From positions 89,002-153,001 of the forward strand of contig JACRKC010000016.1 of assembly GCA_016235555.1 (NCBI GenBank): 64,000 nucleotides of DNA, given 5' to 3'. A model generated the notes under the pieces. It was not told where the DNA came from and ran no database searches. It was given only the letters and a program-made list of their open reading frames with translations. This stretch comes from Verrucomicrobiota bacterium (GTDB lineage: Bacteria; Verrucomicrobiota; Verrucomicrobiia; Opitutales; Opitutaceae). The translations under genes were made by a program, and so were the position numbers. This document shows positions 25,302-35,603 of the stretch, piece after piece (position 1 is the stretch's first letter; every line of letters begins with the position of its first letter).

Positions 25302-26087
25302 TTACTGACCGCGCTGGGCCAGCGTGCCGTTGACACCACCGAGCGTGGTGCCGCCAGGGGGCGGGATGCCCCAGAGGCGGGCGCTGAGCGTGGAGTTGGA
25401 CGTGTTGAACGGGATGGCCTGTTGGATGTTGCCAATCTTCCGGTTCGAAAAGTTGGAGGTCAGCACGGCAGTCGGAGTTGCGGTGTTGGTGAAGAACTCG
25501 ACGTTGCCGCCGAGGAAGGCGATATAGCCGCCGACGTCCTTGTAGGTGCCGCTCGCGACGCTCCAAGCTCCGTTGGTCTGCAAACCGCGGGTGTAGACGA
25601 CGGGCGATGTGGCCGGGTCGCTGGTCTTCAGGCCGCCGACAAATTCATAGCTCGGAGACACGGCCGCGGAGGTGAAAGTGGAATCAAGCGAGGTCTTGGC
25701 CTGCGTCGCGGTCAGTTGGGAGTTGATGATCGAGATGGGCAGGGTGGCGGGGGCAAACGGATCAAGCTTGGAGAAGTAGATCTTCGGGTCGTTGAGGATG
25801 CCGTTGCGGGCGATGATGCCGGGCCAGAGCTTGGCGCGCTGCGGGCTGTTGAGGGTGGTGGTCGGGATATTCTGCGGATCCGGCAGGCGGTCGTTGTTGT
25901 CCTGGGCGTAGATCATCGCAGCTTTGGAGATCTCGCGGATGTTGGCGCCGTCCGCGGCGCGTTTGGCACGATCCAGCGCGGAACCGACCGTGGGGAACAG
26001 CAGCGCCGCCAGGATGCCAAGAATGGCGATCACGGTGAGCAACTCGATGAGGGTGAAACCGGCGGTGTGACGGGGGGATTGGCGCAT
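25302..26087 (-). CDS. Type II secretion/type IV pilin-like protein (pseudopilin)
   Basis: A 261-residue protein whose N terminus (RHTAGFTLIELLTVIAILGILAALLFPTV) is the prepilin peptidase signature: a basic leader, G/F cleavage, methylated phenylalanine, glutamate at +5, and a 20-residue hydrophobic helix. The following periplasmic part (IREISKAAMIYAQDNNDRLPD) resembles the xcpT/GspG-like pseudopilins common in Verrucomicrobia and Planctomycetes. No assembly ATPase or secretin gene is nearby, so it is an orphan. ATG at 26087 (MRQSPRH) is the start; longer readings run into the divergent ilvE gene. Confidence 0.85.
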   Translation of the reverse strand: MRQSPRHTAGFTLIELLTVIAILGILAALLFPTVGSALDRAKRAADGANIREISKAAMIYAQDNNDRLPDPQNIPTTTLNSPQRAKLWPGIIARNGILNDPKIYFSKLDPFAPATLPISIINSQLTATQAKTSLDSTFTSAAVSPSYEFVGGLKTSDPATSPVVYTRGLQTNGAWSVASGTYKDVGGYIAFLGGNVEFFTNTATPTAVLTSNFSNRKIGNIQQAIPFNTSNSTLSARLWGIPPPGGTTLGGVNGTLAQRGQ

Positions 26088-26219
26088 AGAAATAGGTGGG
26101 GCTGCGGGCAGAGAGACGAGTAATGGCGACCGACAGTTTCGCCGAAAAAACGGGAGCACAAGAAGAAATTCCCGCGCCGGGCTGGACAAAACTTTTTCCG
26201 GCCCGCTAACGTGGCGACG

Positions 26220-27086
26220 ATGAAGATTTATCTCGATGGCAGGTTCGTCGACGACGCGGACGCCAAGGTCTCGGTGTTTGACCACGGCCTGTTGTATGGC
26301 GACGGCGTTTTCGAGGGCATCCGGCTTTATGGCGGCAACGTGTTCCGGCTGGAGGAACACTTGGAGCGTTTCGAGTATTCGGCCAAGGCGATCCTGCTGA
26401 CGCTGCCGCTGTCGCGCAAGGAACTGGTCGACGTCACCTGCGAGACCTGCCGGCAGAACGGGCTGACCGACGCCTACATCCGCTTGGTCGCCACGCGAGG
26501 GGTGGGCGATCTCGGGCTGGCGCCGTGGCTGTGCGCGAAGCCGTCGTTGTTCTGCATTGCGAGCAAGATTTCGCTCTACCCGAAGGAATACTACGACAAT
26601 GGCCTCGCCATCGTCACCGTGCCGACGCGGCGGATCGGACCGGCGGCGCTGCCGCCGACGATCAAGTCGCTGAACTATCTGAACAACATCCTCGGAAAGA
26701 TCGAAGCGAAGCAGTTCGGCGCGCTCGAAGCGATCATGCTGAACGAGCAGGGCTACGTGGCGGAGTGCACCGCGGACAACGTGTTCATCGTGCACAAGGG
26801 CGAGATCCTGACGCCGTCGGCGTCGCAGGGCGCGCTCAAAGGGGTGACCCGCAGCACGATTTTCGACATCGCCCAGGAGATCGGGGTCCCGATCCGCGAG
26901 GTCAACATGACCCGCTACGATGTCTGGTGTGCAGATGAATGCTTCCTGACGGGGACCGGCGCGGAGGTGATCCCGGTGGTGAAACTCGACGGTCGCGAAA
27001 TTGGCGCGGGCAAGCCCGGTCCGATCACGCAGCGCGTGCTGGCGTCGTTCCGGCGCCGGGTGCTGGTCGAGGGCACGCGGCTATGA
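26220..27086 (+). CDS. ilvE: Branched-chain amino acid aminotransferase (class IV PLP enzyme)
   Basis: A 288-residue fold-type IV aminotransferase. Visible blocks are MKIYLDGRFV, VFDHGLLYGDGVFEGIRLY, the PLP-lysine motif TIKSLNYLNNILGKIEA, VAECTADNVFIVHKGEI, PSASQGALKGVTRSTI and DECFLTGTGAEVIPV. These match the BCAT branch, which transfers amino groups between leucine, isoleucine or valine and 2-oxoglutarate. D-amino-acid aminotransferase or ADC lyase are less likely alternatives. ATG at 26220 is used; GTG at 26211 is possible. It is divergent from the pseudopilin gene. Confidence 0.9.
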   Translation: MKIYLDGRFVDDADAKVSVFDHGLLYGDGVFEGIRLYGGNVFRLEEHLERFEYSAKAILLTLPLSRKELVDVTCETCRQNGLTDAYIRLVATRGVGDLGLAPWLCAKPSLFCIASKISLYPKEYYDNGLAIVTVPTRRIGPAALPPTIKSLNYLNNILGKIEAKQFGALEAIMLNEQGYVAECTADNVFIVHKGEILTPSASQGALKGVTRSTIFDIAQEIGVPIREVNMTRYDVWCADECFLTGTGAEVIPVVKLDGREIGAGKPGPITQRVLASFRRRVLVEGTRL

Positions 27087-27180
27087 CGGTGAAGACGAGC
27101 TTCGCCGCCGCGTGCGCCGGCGAGCGGTTGCTGGTCCGCCCGCTGGCGCTCGCGGCGGCAAAAAATCGTCTCTAAAGTTT

Positions 27181-27211
27181 GCGCCGAGTGTCACGATTGC
27201 ACTCTTGGCGC
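27181..27211. promoter_or_regulatory. Candidate operator upstream of mcsA-mcsB-clpC
   Basis: Inverted repeat GCGCCGAGTG, nine-base spacer, CACTCTTGGCGC (one side with two extra bases). It lies 103 bases before the mcsA start and follows an A/T-rich stretch. It is not a terminator, because no U tract follows. The GAGTG-N9-CACTC core has the arms of a CIRCE element in the opposite order, so it is not a HrcA site as usually defined. A repressor site is an inference. Confidence 0.4.
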
Positions 27212-27313
27212 ACTGGGTCGCGACGCCGCGGCACGGTTCACGGGACGTCGTGCGCGCACTTGCCAGCGCGGACATCTCTGGCATGGTGCGTGCAGACCCA
27301 ATCAAATCTTTTC

Positions 27314-27820
27314 ATGGCCAACCCGCTCAAATGCGACCTCTGCTCGAAACCCGCGACGGTGCACCTGACCCAGATCGTCAACAACAAGGTGCACAAGGTC
27401 GATCTCTGCGAGGCCTGCGCCCAAGCCAAGGGGGTCACGGATCCGAGCGGGTTTTCGCTTGCGGATTTGCTGCTGAAGGCGTCGCTCAACCCTGAGCCGT
27501 CCGTGGCGGGCGTGCGGTGCGAACAGTGCGGATTCACCCAGGCCGATTTCAAGAAACACGGCCGCTTCGGCTGCCCGGCCTGCTACGCGGCGTTCAAAGG
27601 GCTCGTGGAGCCCATGCTCGACAACATGCACAAGGGCACGGCGCACACCGGCAAGGTCCCGCAGCGCGCCATCGAGCGCAAATCGCTCTACGACCGCCTG
27701 ACCAAGCTCGAGCTCGACCTCACGGATGCGATCAAGTCGGAACGTTACGAGGACGCCGCGCGCACCCGCGACGAAATCGCCCAACTCAAGCAGTCCGGCA
27801 GCCAGAAGCCGGCGCGCTGA
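27314..27820 (+). CDS. mcsA: McsA-like UvrB/UvrC-motif protein, activator of the arginine kinase
   Basis: A 168-residue protein with two pairs of CxxC zinc sites: CDLC and CEAC near the N terminus, and CEQC and CPAC further on. The C terminus holds a UVR motif (LTKLELDLTDAIKSERYEDAARTRDEIAQLKQ). In Bacillus subtilis McsA binds and activates the arginine kinase McsB and helps deliver proteins to ClpC. The domain order, length and position three bases before mcsB fit McsA. ATG at 27314 starts MANPLKCDLC. Confidence 0.9.
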   Translation: MANPLKCDLCSKPATVHLTQIVNNKVHKVDLCEACAQAKGVTDPSGFSLADLLLKASLNPEPSVAGVRCEQCGFTQADFKKHGRFGCPACYAAFKGLVEPMLDNMHKGTAHTGKVPQRAIERKSLYDRLTKLELDLTDAIKSERYEDAARTRDEIAQLKQSGSQKPAR

Positions 27821-27823
27821 CCC

Positions 27824-28912
27824 ATGACGATCGAGTCCCTCATTGCCACGCCCTCGGAACTGGCCGACTCGGCCAGCGTCAAGACGGCGATTGTGTTGAT
27901 GACCCGCGTGCGGCTGGCGCGCAATCTGGCCGGGCAGCCATTCCCCGGCTGGGCCAAACCGGCGGTGCGCGAGCAGTTGCTGGAAACCTGTCGCACCGCG
28001 GTCGCGACCGCGGTGCCGATGAAGCGTTCACTCGATGTCGCCATCGGCGAGCTGGGCGAGCTGGAGCGGCAGATTCTGGTCGAACGGCATCTGATCAGCC
28101 GTGAGTTGAGCGGTGCGAAGTCCGGCGCCGGGGTGGTCATCAGCAAGGACCAGACGATTTCCGTGATGATCAATGAGGAGGACCACCTCCGCATCCAGGT
28201 GCTGCGGTCCGGCTTTCAGTTGAAGAAGACGTGGAGTGTCATCGACGACCTCGACACGGCGCTGGAAGAAAGTCTCGACTACGCGTTTTCGCCGACGCTC
28301 GGTTATCTCACCGCCTGCCCGACCAATCTCGGCACGGCGATGCGGGCCTCCGCGATGATGCACCTGCCGGCGCTCGTGATTTCGAACCAGATGGAAAAGG
28401 TGGTGCGCGCGGTGAATCAGCTCGGGATGGTGGTGCGCGGACTCTTCGGCGAGGGCTCGGATGCGAGCGGCAGCATCTTTCAGATTTCGAACCAGACGAC
28501 CCTCGGCGAGTCGGAGGAGCAGATCATCAAGCGGCTGCAAAGCGTGCTCCAGTCGATCGTCGAGCATGAACTGAACGCCCGCGAAAAGCTGCTGGAAGCG
28601 GATGCGGCCAAGCTTTTCGACAAGATCGGCCGCGCCTACGGGATTCTGCAGAACGGCCACCTCCTGAGTTCAAACGAGGCGATGAACCTGCTGTCGCTGC
28701 TGCGGCTCGGCATCGACCTCGGCGTGTTCCCCGACGCGCAGCGCTGCACCATCGACCGGCTGTTCATCGAAGCGCAGCCCGGCCACCTGCAATACTCCCA
28801 GAAGGGCGAATGCGAGCCCGGCCAGCGCGATTTGCTGCGGGCCGTGCGCCTGCGTTCGGAGTTTGCCAATTTCGCCCGTCCCGACTTCAATTTCACCAAC
28901 GGAAAAAACTGA
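27824..28912 (+). CDS. mcsB: McsB protein arginine kinase
   Basis: A 362-residue member of the phosphagen-kinase fold that phosphorylates arginine residues of proteins, marking them for ClpCP degradation. Visible blocks are VLMTRVRLARNLAGQPFPGW, the catalytic loop SVMINEEDHLRIQV (the NEED glutamates), LDYAFSPTLGYLTACPTNLGTAMRASAMMHLPAL (C of the phosphagen-kinase active site), and GEGSDASGSIFQISNQTTLG. The length matches McsB. It follows mcsA by three bases and precedes clpC by 21, as in Firmicutes, but no ctsR is present. Confidence 0.95.
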   Translation: MTIESLIATPSELADSASVKTAIVLMTRVRLARNLAGQPFPGWAKPAVREQLLETCRTAVATAVPMKRSLDVAIGELGELERQILVERHLISRELSGAKSGAGVVISKDQTISVMINEEDHLRIQVLRSGFQLKKTWSVIDDLDTALEESLDYAFSPTLGYLTACPTNLGTAMRASAMMHLPALVISNQMEKVVRAVNQLGMVVRGLFGEGSDASGSIFQISNQTTLGESEEQIIKRLQSVLQSIVEHELNAREKLLEADAAKLFDKIGRAYGILQNGHLLSSNEAMNLLSLLRLGIDLGVFPDAQRCTIDRLFIEAQPGHLQYSQKGECEPGQRDLLRAVRLRSEFANFARPDFNFTNGKN

Positions 28913-28933
28913 TTCACCCGCCGCCACCCGACC

Positions 28934-31468
<2,535 letters not shown>

Positions 31469-31492
31469 CAAAACGACGACCACCCGTCGCCC

Positions 31493-31537
31493 AAAGAAAC
31501 CCCGCCCCCCGAGATCAAGGGGAGCGGGGTTTTCTTT
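31493..31537 (+). terminator. Rho-independent terminator of the mcsA-mcsB-clpC operon
   Basis: Arms AAAGAAACCCCGC (31493-31505) and GCGGGGTTTTCTTT (31524-31537) form a long stem with inner CCCC/GGGG pairing, followed by further U-rich sequence. It lies 25 bases past the clpC stop. Confidence 0.85.
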
Positions 31538-31552
31538 GAGGGGAAAAGGATT

Positions 31553-31646
31553 GTCATTCTGAGCGAAGCGAAGAATCCAATTGGAACCACGATGCCCCGA
31601 CCTGCTGCGAGTTTCCTGCTGGATTTTTCGCATCGCTCAGAATGAC
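31553..31646. repeat. CATTCTGAG-type inverted repeat pair
   Basis: Left copy 31553-31578 (core GTCATTCTGAGCGAAGCGAA) and right inverted copy 31621-31646 with two or three differences. The right copy contains the ATG (31642) that starts the next gene. The same family is in uvrA at 17310-17335. Confidence 0.85.
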
Positions 31647-33432
31647 GCGCTGGCGGACCATCGGCCCGATTCTTGCGCTCGGCGCCCTGCGCCTCGCTGC
31701 GCAGATCCCCGACGCCGAGCTGACACAGGCGCCCACGCCGGCCCGGCTCGCCGCTCTTCGCACGGCTGCCCAGCGCGACGGTTGGGGGCCGCACGTGGCG
31801 CCGCTGCGGGCGGCGGCGTTGCGAGCCTACCAGTTGGACAAGCTCGCGGCGATGGAGGCGTGGCTGAACGTCTACCGCTGGACCGTTTGGTGGGCCCGGC
31901 CGGAAAACGAATTCACCGGGCCGTGGATCCAGGCGGTCAATGCGGCCAAAGTCGGCCACGCCAACATGCCGCGCACCTACCCGGCGCGCGCGGCGCCGCT
32001 CGGGCAGGCGCTGGCCCCGGAGTTACAGGCCTGGCTGCTGGGCAACACCGCGTTTTCCGCCGAGTTTTTCGCGGTGCTCGAACCGGTCGACTACCTGCCC
32101 AACGTTTTTCAGATCCTCAACGAACTGCACCACCGCGATGCCGCGCGCTTCAAGAAATACGCCAGCCTCGCGCTCGCGCTGGCCGTGGTCTACGACGTGC
32201 CACCGCCGCCGGACTGGCCGCATGCGCAGGTCACGGCCGCCGCCCTTCCGCGAAAATTCCCGCCGGCGCACGAGGCTTTCGCCTGGTGGACCCATCAGGA
32301 CGAAATCGGCCGCACCTACCACCGGCTGGCGCGCCTCGGGGCGGCCGAACTGAAATACGTGGTCGATGCGGCCGCCCCGTTCCCGGAATTGGAGTGGGGC
32401 GCCAGGATCTCGGACTACCCGCTCAGCCAGCTCGCGCGAGCCTACACGATGGTGCGCTACCGCAACGACCGCCTCGCCAACAACAATCCCGTCTGGACCG
32501 GCAAAACCTACCGGCTCCCCGACATCCTCGGCGCGGGTGGCATCTGTGTGGACCAGTCGTATTTCGCGACCGAGATCGGCAAGGCGCGGGGCGTGCCCAC
32601 GCTGTTTTTTCACGGTGCCGGCAAGGATGGCCGCCATGCCTGGTTCGGTTTTCTCGACAGCAACGGCAAATGGCAGCTGGATGCGGGGCGCTATGCCGAG
32701 CAGCGCTTCGTGACCGGTTTTGCCCGCGATCCGCAGACGTGGGGCGAACTCACCGATCACGAGCTGCAGTTTCTGTCGGAGCGATTCCGCCAGCTGCCAT
32801 CCTTCCAGCAGTCGCGGGTGCACGCCGCCTTCGCGGCTGATTTCCTCGCCGCCGGCGACTTCGACGCCGCGGCGCGGGCGGCGCGCAAGGCCGTCAACTA
32901 TGAGCGACGCAACCAGGATGGCTGGGAGGTCCTCGTCACCGCCGCGCAGAAGTCCGGTCGCGACGCCAAGACGGTGGAAAACGTGCTGCGCGAGGCAGCG
33001 CTGGCGTTTCACACGCGCTACCCCGATCTCGAAGCAGCTTACGTCAACCGCGTGGCGGCGAGTCTGCGGGCGCGCGGCCAGACCAGCGAGGCGGAGGCCG
33101 AGGTGCGCAACATCGCCAACAAACACAAGGGCGGCCGCTCCGACCTCAGCGTCGCGCAGGCGCGCGATATTTTGCAACGGGCGGTGGCGACCCAGCCTCT
33201 GCCGGAGCAAATCCGTTCCTTCAACACGGTCCTGGACAACTACGGACGCGGCGCCGGGATCGGTTTTTTCGACCAGATCGTCGTCGGCTTTGTGGAGCAT
33301 CTCGTGAATCTGCAGCAGCGGGCCGAGGCGAAGCGGGCGTTGGAGCGGGCCCGGCAGACGTTGAAGGTGGAGCCCAACAGCCAGCTCGAGGGCGAGTTCG
33401 CCCGGGTGGCGAAACTGCTGTCCGCCCAATGA
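31642..33432 (+). CDS. Secreted transglutaminase-like protein, unknown substrate
   Basis: A 596-residue protein with a probable signal peptide (MTRWRTIGPILALGALRLAA). Residues about 295-350 hold a transglutaminase-type Cys-His-Asp arrangement: C302 in GAGGICVDQSYFATEIGKA, H332 in DGRHAWFGF, and D347 in WQLDAGRY. The N-terminal 280 residues and the helical C-terminal third (TPR-like, about 390-590) are not recognised. The ATG lies within a repeat at 31642. Its stop overlaps the start of the next gene (ATGA), so the two proteins are translationally coupled. Enzymatic activity is inferred from the triad only. Confidence 0.65.
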   Translation: MTRWRTIGPILALGALRLAAQIPDAELTQAPTPARLAALRTAAQRDGWGPHVAPLRAAALRAYQLDKLAAMEAWLNVYRWTVWWARPENEFTGPWIQAVNAAKVGHANMPRTYPARAAPLGQALAPELQAWLLGNTAFSAEFFAVLEPVDYLPNVFQILNELHHRDAARFKKYASLALALAVVYDVPPPPDWPHAQVTAAALPRKFPPAHEAFAWWTHQDEIGRTYHRLARLGAAELKYVVDAAAPFPELEWGARISDYPLSQLARAYTMVRYRNDRLANNNPVWTGKTYRLPDILGAGGICVDQSYFATEIGKARGVPTLFFHGAGKDGRHAWFGFLDSNGKWQLDAGRYAEQRFVTGFARDPQTWGELTDHELQFLSERFRQLPSFQQSRVHAAFAADFLAAGDFDAAARAARKAVNYERRNQDGWEVLVTAAQKSGRDAKTVENVLREAALAFHTRYPDLEAAYVNRVAASLRARGQTSEAEAEVRNIANKHKGGRSDLSVAQARDILQRAVATQPLPEQIRSFNTVLDNYGRGAGIGFFDQIVVGFVEHLVNLQQRAEAKRALERARQTLKVEPNSQLEGEFARVAKLLSAQ

Positions 33433-35528
33433 AGCCGTGGGCGCGTCCGTCCGCGGCGACCGCCGCACTCGGTGCGCTCGCCTTCGCCGCCTATGCCAAC
33501 AGCTTCGGCGCGCTGCTGCTGCTCGATAACGCCGCGATCATCGGCGCAGACGTCCGGCTGCGGGCCACGGACTGGAGCGACTTCGTCCAGATCTTCACGG
33601 AGGGATATTGGTGGCCGCAGTTTCTGACCAATCTCTACCGGCCGCTCACGACGTTCAGCTATTGGTGCAACTATACACTGCTCGGCCACGGCGACACCCC
33701 GGCGGGCTATCATCTCGTCAATCTTCTGCTGCATCTCGTCAATGTCCTGCTGCTGCGCCGGCTCGCGTCGCGAATCGGGGCGGCGGACGGAGTCGCCTGG
33801 CTGGCCGCCGCGATCTTTGCCGTGCACCCGCTCGGGGTGGAAGTCGTGACCAACATCGTCGGACGGGCGGATTTGCTTGCGACGCTCGGGGTGCTCGGCG
33901 GATCGCTCGCGTGGCTGCGGGCCGATGACGAGGCGGGCGGGCACCGATCATGGCGCTGGCGGGCGGCGGCCGGGGCGATCGCGCTGGCGGCCGTTTTTGC
34001 GAAGGAGAACGGCATCATGGTTGTGGCGGCGCTCGCTTTGCTGGAGATCCATCGAAGCGGCTGGCGCAGTGGCATCCGAACCTCGGCCACGACCGTGCTG
34101 CCGTGGATGGCGCCGGCGCTCATTGCGATCGCCGTGGTGCGGTTCGTCATGCAGCGGCATGTCGCGGACCTTCCGCCGGCCTTCGTCAACAACCCGATTG
34201 CCTACCTCGGCTACTGGCCGGGGCTGATGACGGCGGGCAACGTCGCCGTCCGTCTGCTCGCGCTCGTGGTCTGGCCGGCGGGGCTCAGTTGCGATTACTC
34301 CTACCCGCAAATCCCGTTATTCGGCGAGAGCGCCGACGGCACCTGGCAGGGCTGGGGCGCGTTGCTGGTGCTCGGGCTGGTGGCGTGGACGGCGGGGCAA
34401 ATCCGGCGGACGCGGCCCTTGGTGGCGGCCGGGTTGGTATGGGCGGCCGTGATGTATCTGCCGACGTCGAACTTCCTGGTGCGCATCGGCAGCATCATGG
34501 CGGAGCGGTTCATGTATCTGCCGCTGGCCGGCCTGGCGCTGGCGCTGGCGGCGGCGCTGCACGGATGGGGCCGCCCGCTGAACCGGCGCGTGACGGTCGC
34601 GCTGGCGGCGGTGATCCTCGCGGCGTTCACGGCGCGCACCCTGGTGCGAAACGCCGATTGGTGCGATGAAGTCCGCTTCTGGCGATCGGCGGTGGCCGCT
34701 GCGCCCCGCAGCTTCAATGTCCACAAGGGTCTCGCCAGTGCGCTGTGTGCCGACGGGCGCAGCGAGGCGGGGCTGGATGCCGCCATTGCGATCGTGGAGC
34801 GCGCCCTGCCGTTGCTCGAGGAGCCGCCGCTGCCGCTGGAACGCCGCGACAATTCGCTGTGGGGTGATCTCGGCCAATACTATCGTTCGAAGGGGGAGTT
34901 CGTGCTGGCGCGCGGACCGCGCGACGAGGCGGTGGCGTGGTTCGAGAAGTCGCTGGTGTTCCTCGATCGCGCGCACGCGGTTGACCGCTGGGTGAACGCC
35001 GAGTCGCGCCGCCGGCAGCTCGCCCGCGGGAAAAGTGACGGCGAGGTGAGGGAAAACGGATTCATCCCGGTGCATACGCAGCGTGCGGCAACGCTGATCC
35101 GGCTCGGCCGCCTGGCGGAAGCCCTGGAAACCATCCGGACGTTGCAGCGGTTCGCGCCGCTCTGCGCCGACGGTTTCCTCCTGCTGGCGCAGATCGATCG
35201 GTTGAATGGCGACTGGGAGATCGCGGCGGTGCGTTACGTCGAAGTGCTGATCCTCGACAACAAGAACGAAATGGCGTGGCGCGGCTTCAAGGAGGTCTAC
35301 GAGCGCCTCGGCATTGCGCCCCTGCCGGTGCAGGCGGTCGATGGCCGGCGGGCGTTTGTCGACTCGTCACCGCGGTTGCGGGTGCAAATCAACACGGCCA
35401 TGCGCGACATCGTCGCCCTGTTGCGTGGCGCCAAACTGCACGACGAGGCGGACGACTGGATCAGGCGAGGGATGCGGTATTATGGCTGCCCGCCGGAGAT
35501 TTTCGATGAAGCCGGCCGCGGGAGATGA
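33429..35528 (+). CDS. TMTC-like polytopic membrane protein with C-terminal helical repeats
   Basis: A 699-residue protein. Residues about 1-420 hold roughly ten transmembrane helices, with the first large loop carrying LYRPLTTFSYWCNY, GYHLVNLLLHLVNVLLL and AIFAVHPLGVEVVTNIVGRADLL. These are hallmark sequences of the TMTC/DUF1736 proteins, related to GT-C O-mannosyltransferases. The C-terminal 280 residues are helical and TPR-like. It would use a lipid-linked sugar donor at the membrane; this is known only from eukaryotic relatives. Coupled by ATGA overlap to the transglutaminase-like gene. Confidence 0.75.
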   Translation: MKPWARPSAATAALGALAFAAYANSFGALLLLDNAAIIGADVRLRATDWSDFVQIFTEGYWWPQFLTNLYRPLTTFSYWCNYTLLGHGDTPAGYHLVNLLLHLVNVLLLRRLASRIGAADGVAWLAAAIFAVHPLGVEVVTNIVGRADLLATLGVLGGSLAWLRADDEAGGHRSWRWRAAAGAIALAAVFAKENGIMVVAALALLEIHRSGWRSGIRTSATTVLPWMAPALIAIAVVRFVMQRHVADLPPAFVNNPIAYLGYWPGLMTAGNVAVRLLALVVWPAGLSCDYSYPQIPLFGESADGTWQGWGALLVLGLVAWTAGQIRRTRPLVAAGLVWAAVMYLPTSNFLVRIGSIMAERFMYLPLAGLALALAAALHGWGRPLNRRVTVALAAVILAAFTARTLVRNADWCDEVRFWRSAVAAAPRSFNVHKGLASALCADGRSEAGLDAAIAIVERALPLLEEPPLPLERRDNSLWGDLGQYYRSKGEFVLARGPRDEAVAWFEKSLVFLDRAHAVDRWVNAESRRRQLARGKSDGEVRENGFIPVHTQRAATLIRLGRLAEALETIRTLQRFAPLCADGFLLLAQIDRLNGDWEIAAVRYVEVLILDNKNEMAWRGFKEVYERLGIAPLPVQAVDGRRAFVDSSPRLRVQINTAMRDIVALLRGAKLHDEADDWIRRGMRYYGCPPEIFDEAGRGR

Positions 35529-35603
35529 AGCCGCCGTTCGCCTCGATGCGGCGGCAAGGAGGCCGCGGGTCGAAGGTGGCGGCGACCATCCTCCCCCGGA
35601 GCG

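Noticed and set aside
27181..27211. CIRCE (HrcA) element upstream of mcsA
   Set aside because: Its arms are GAGTG-N9-CACTC, the reverse order of the CIRCE CACTC-N9-GAGTG core, so it was kept only as an unspecified operator candidate.
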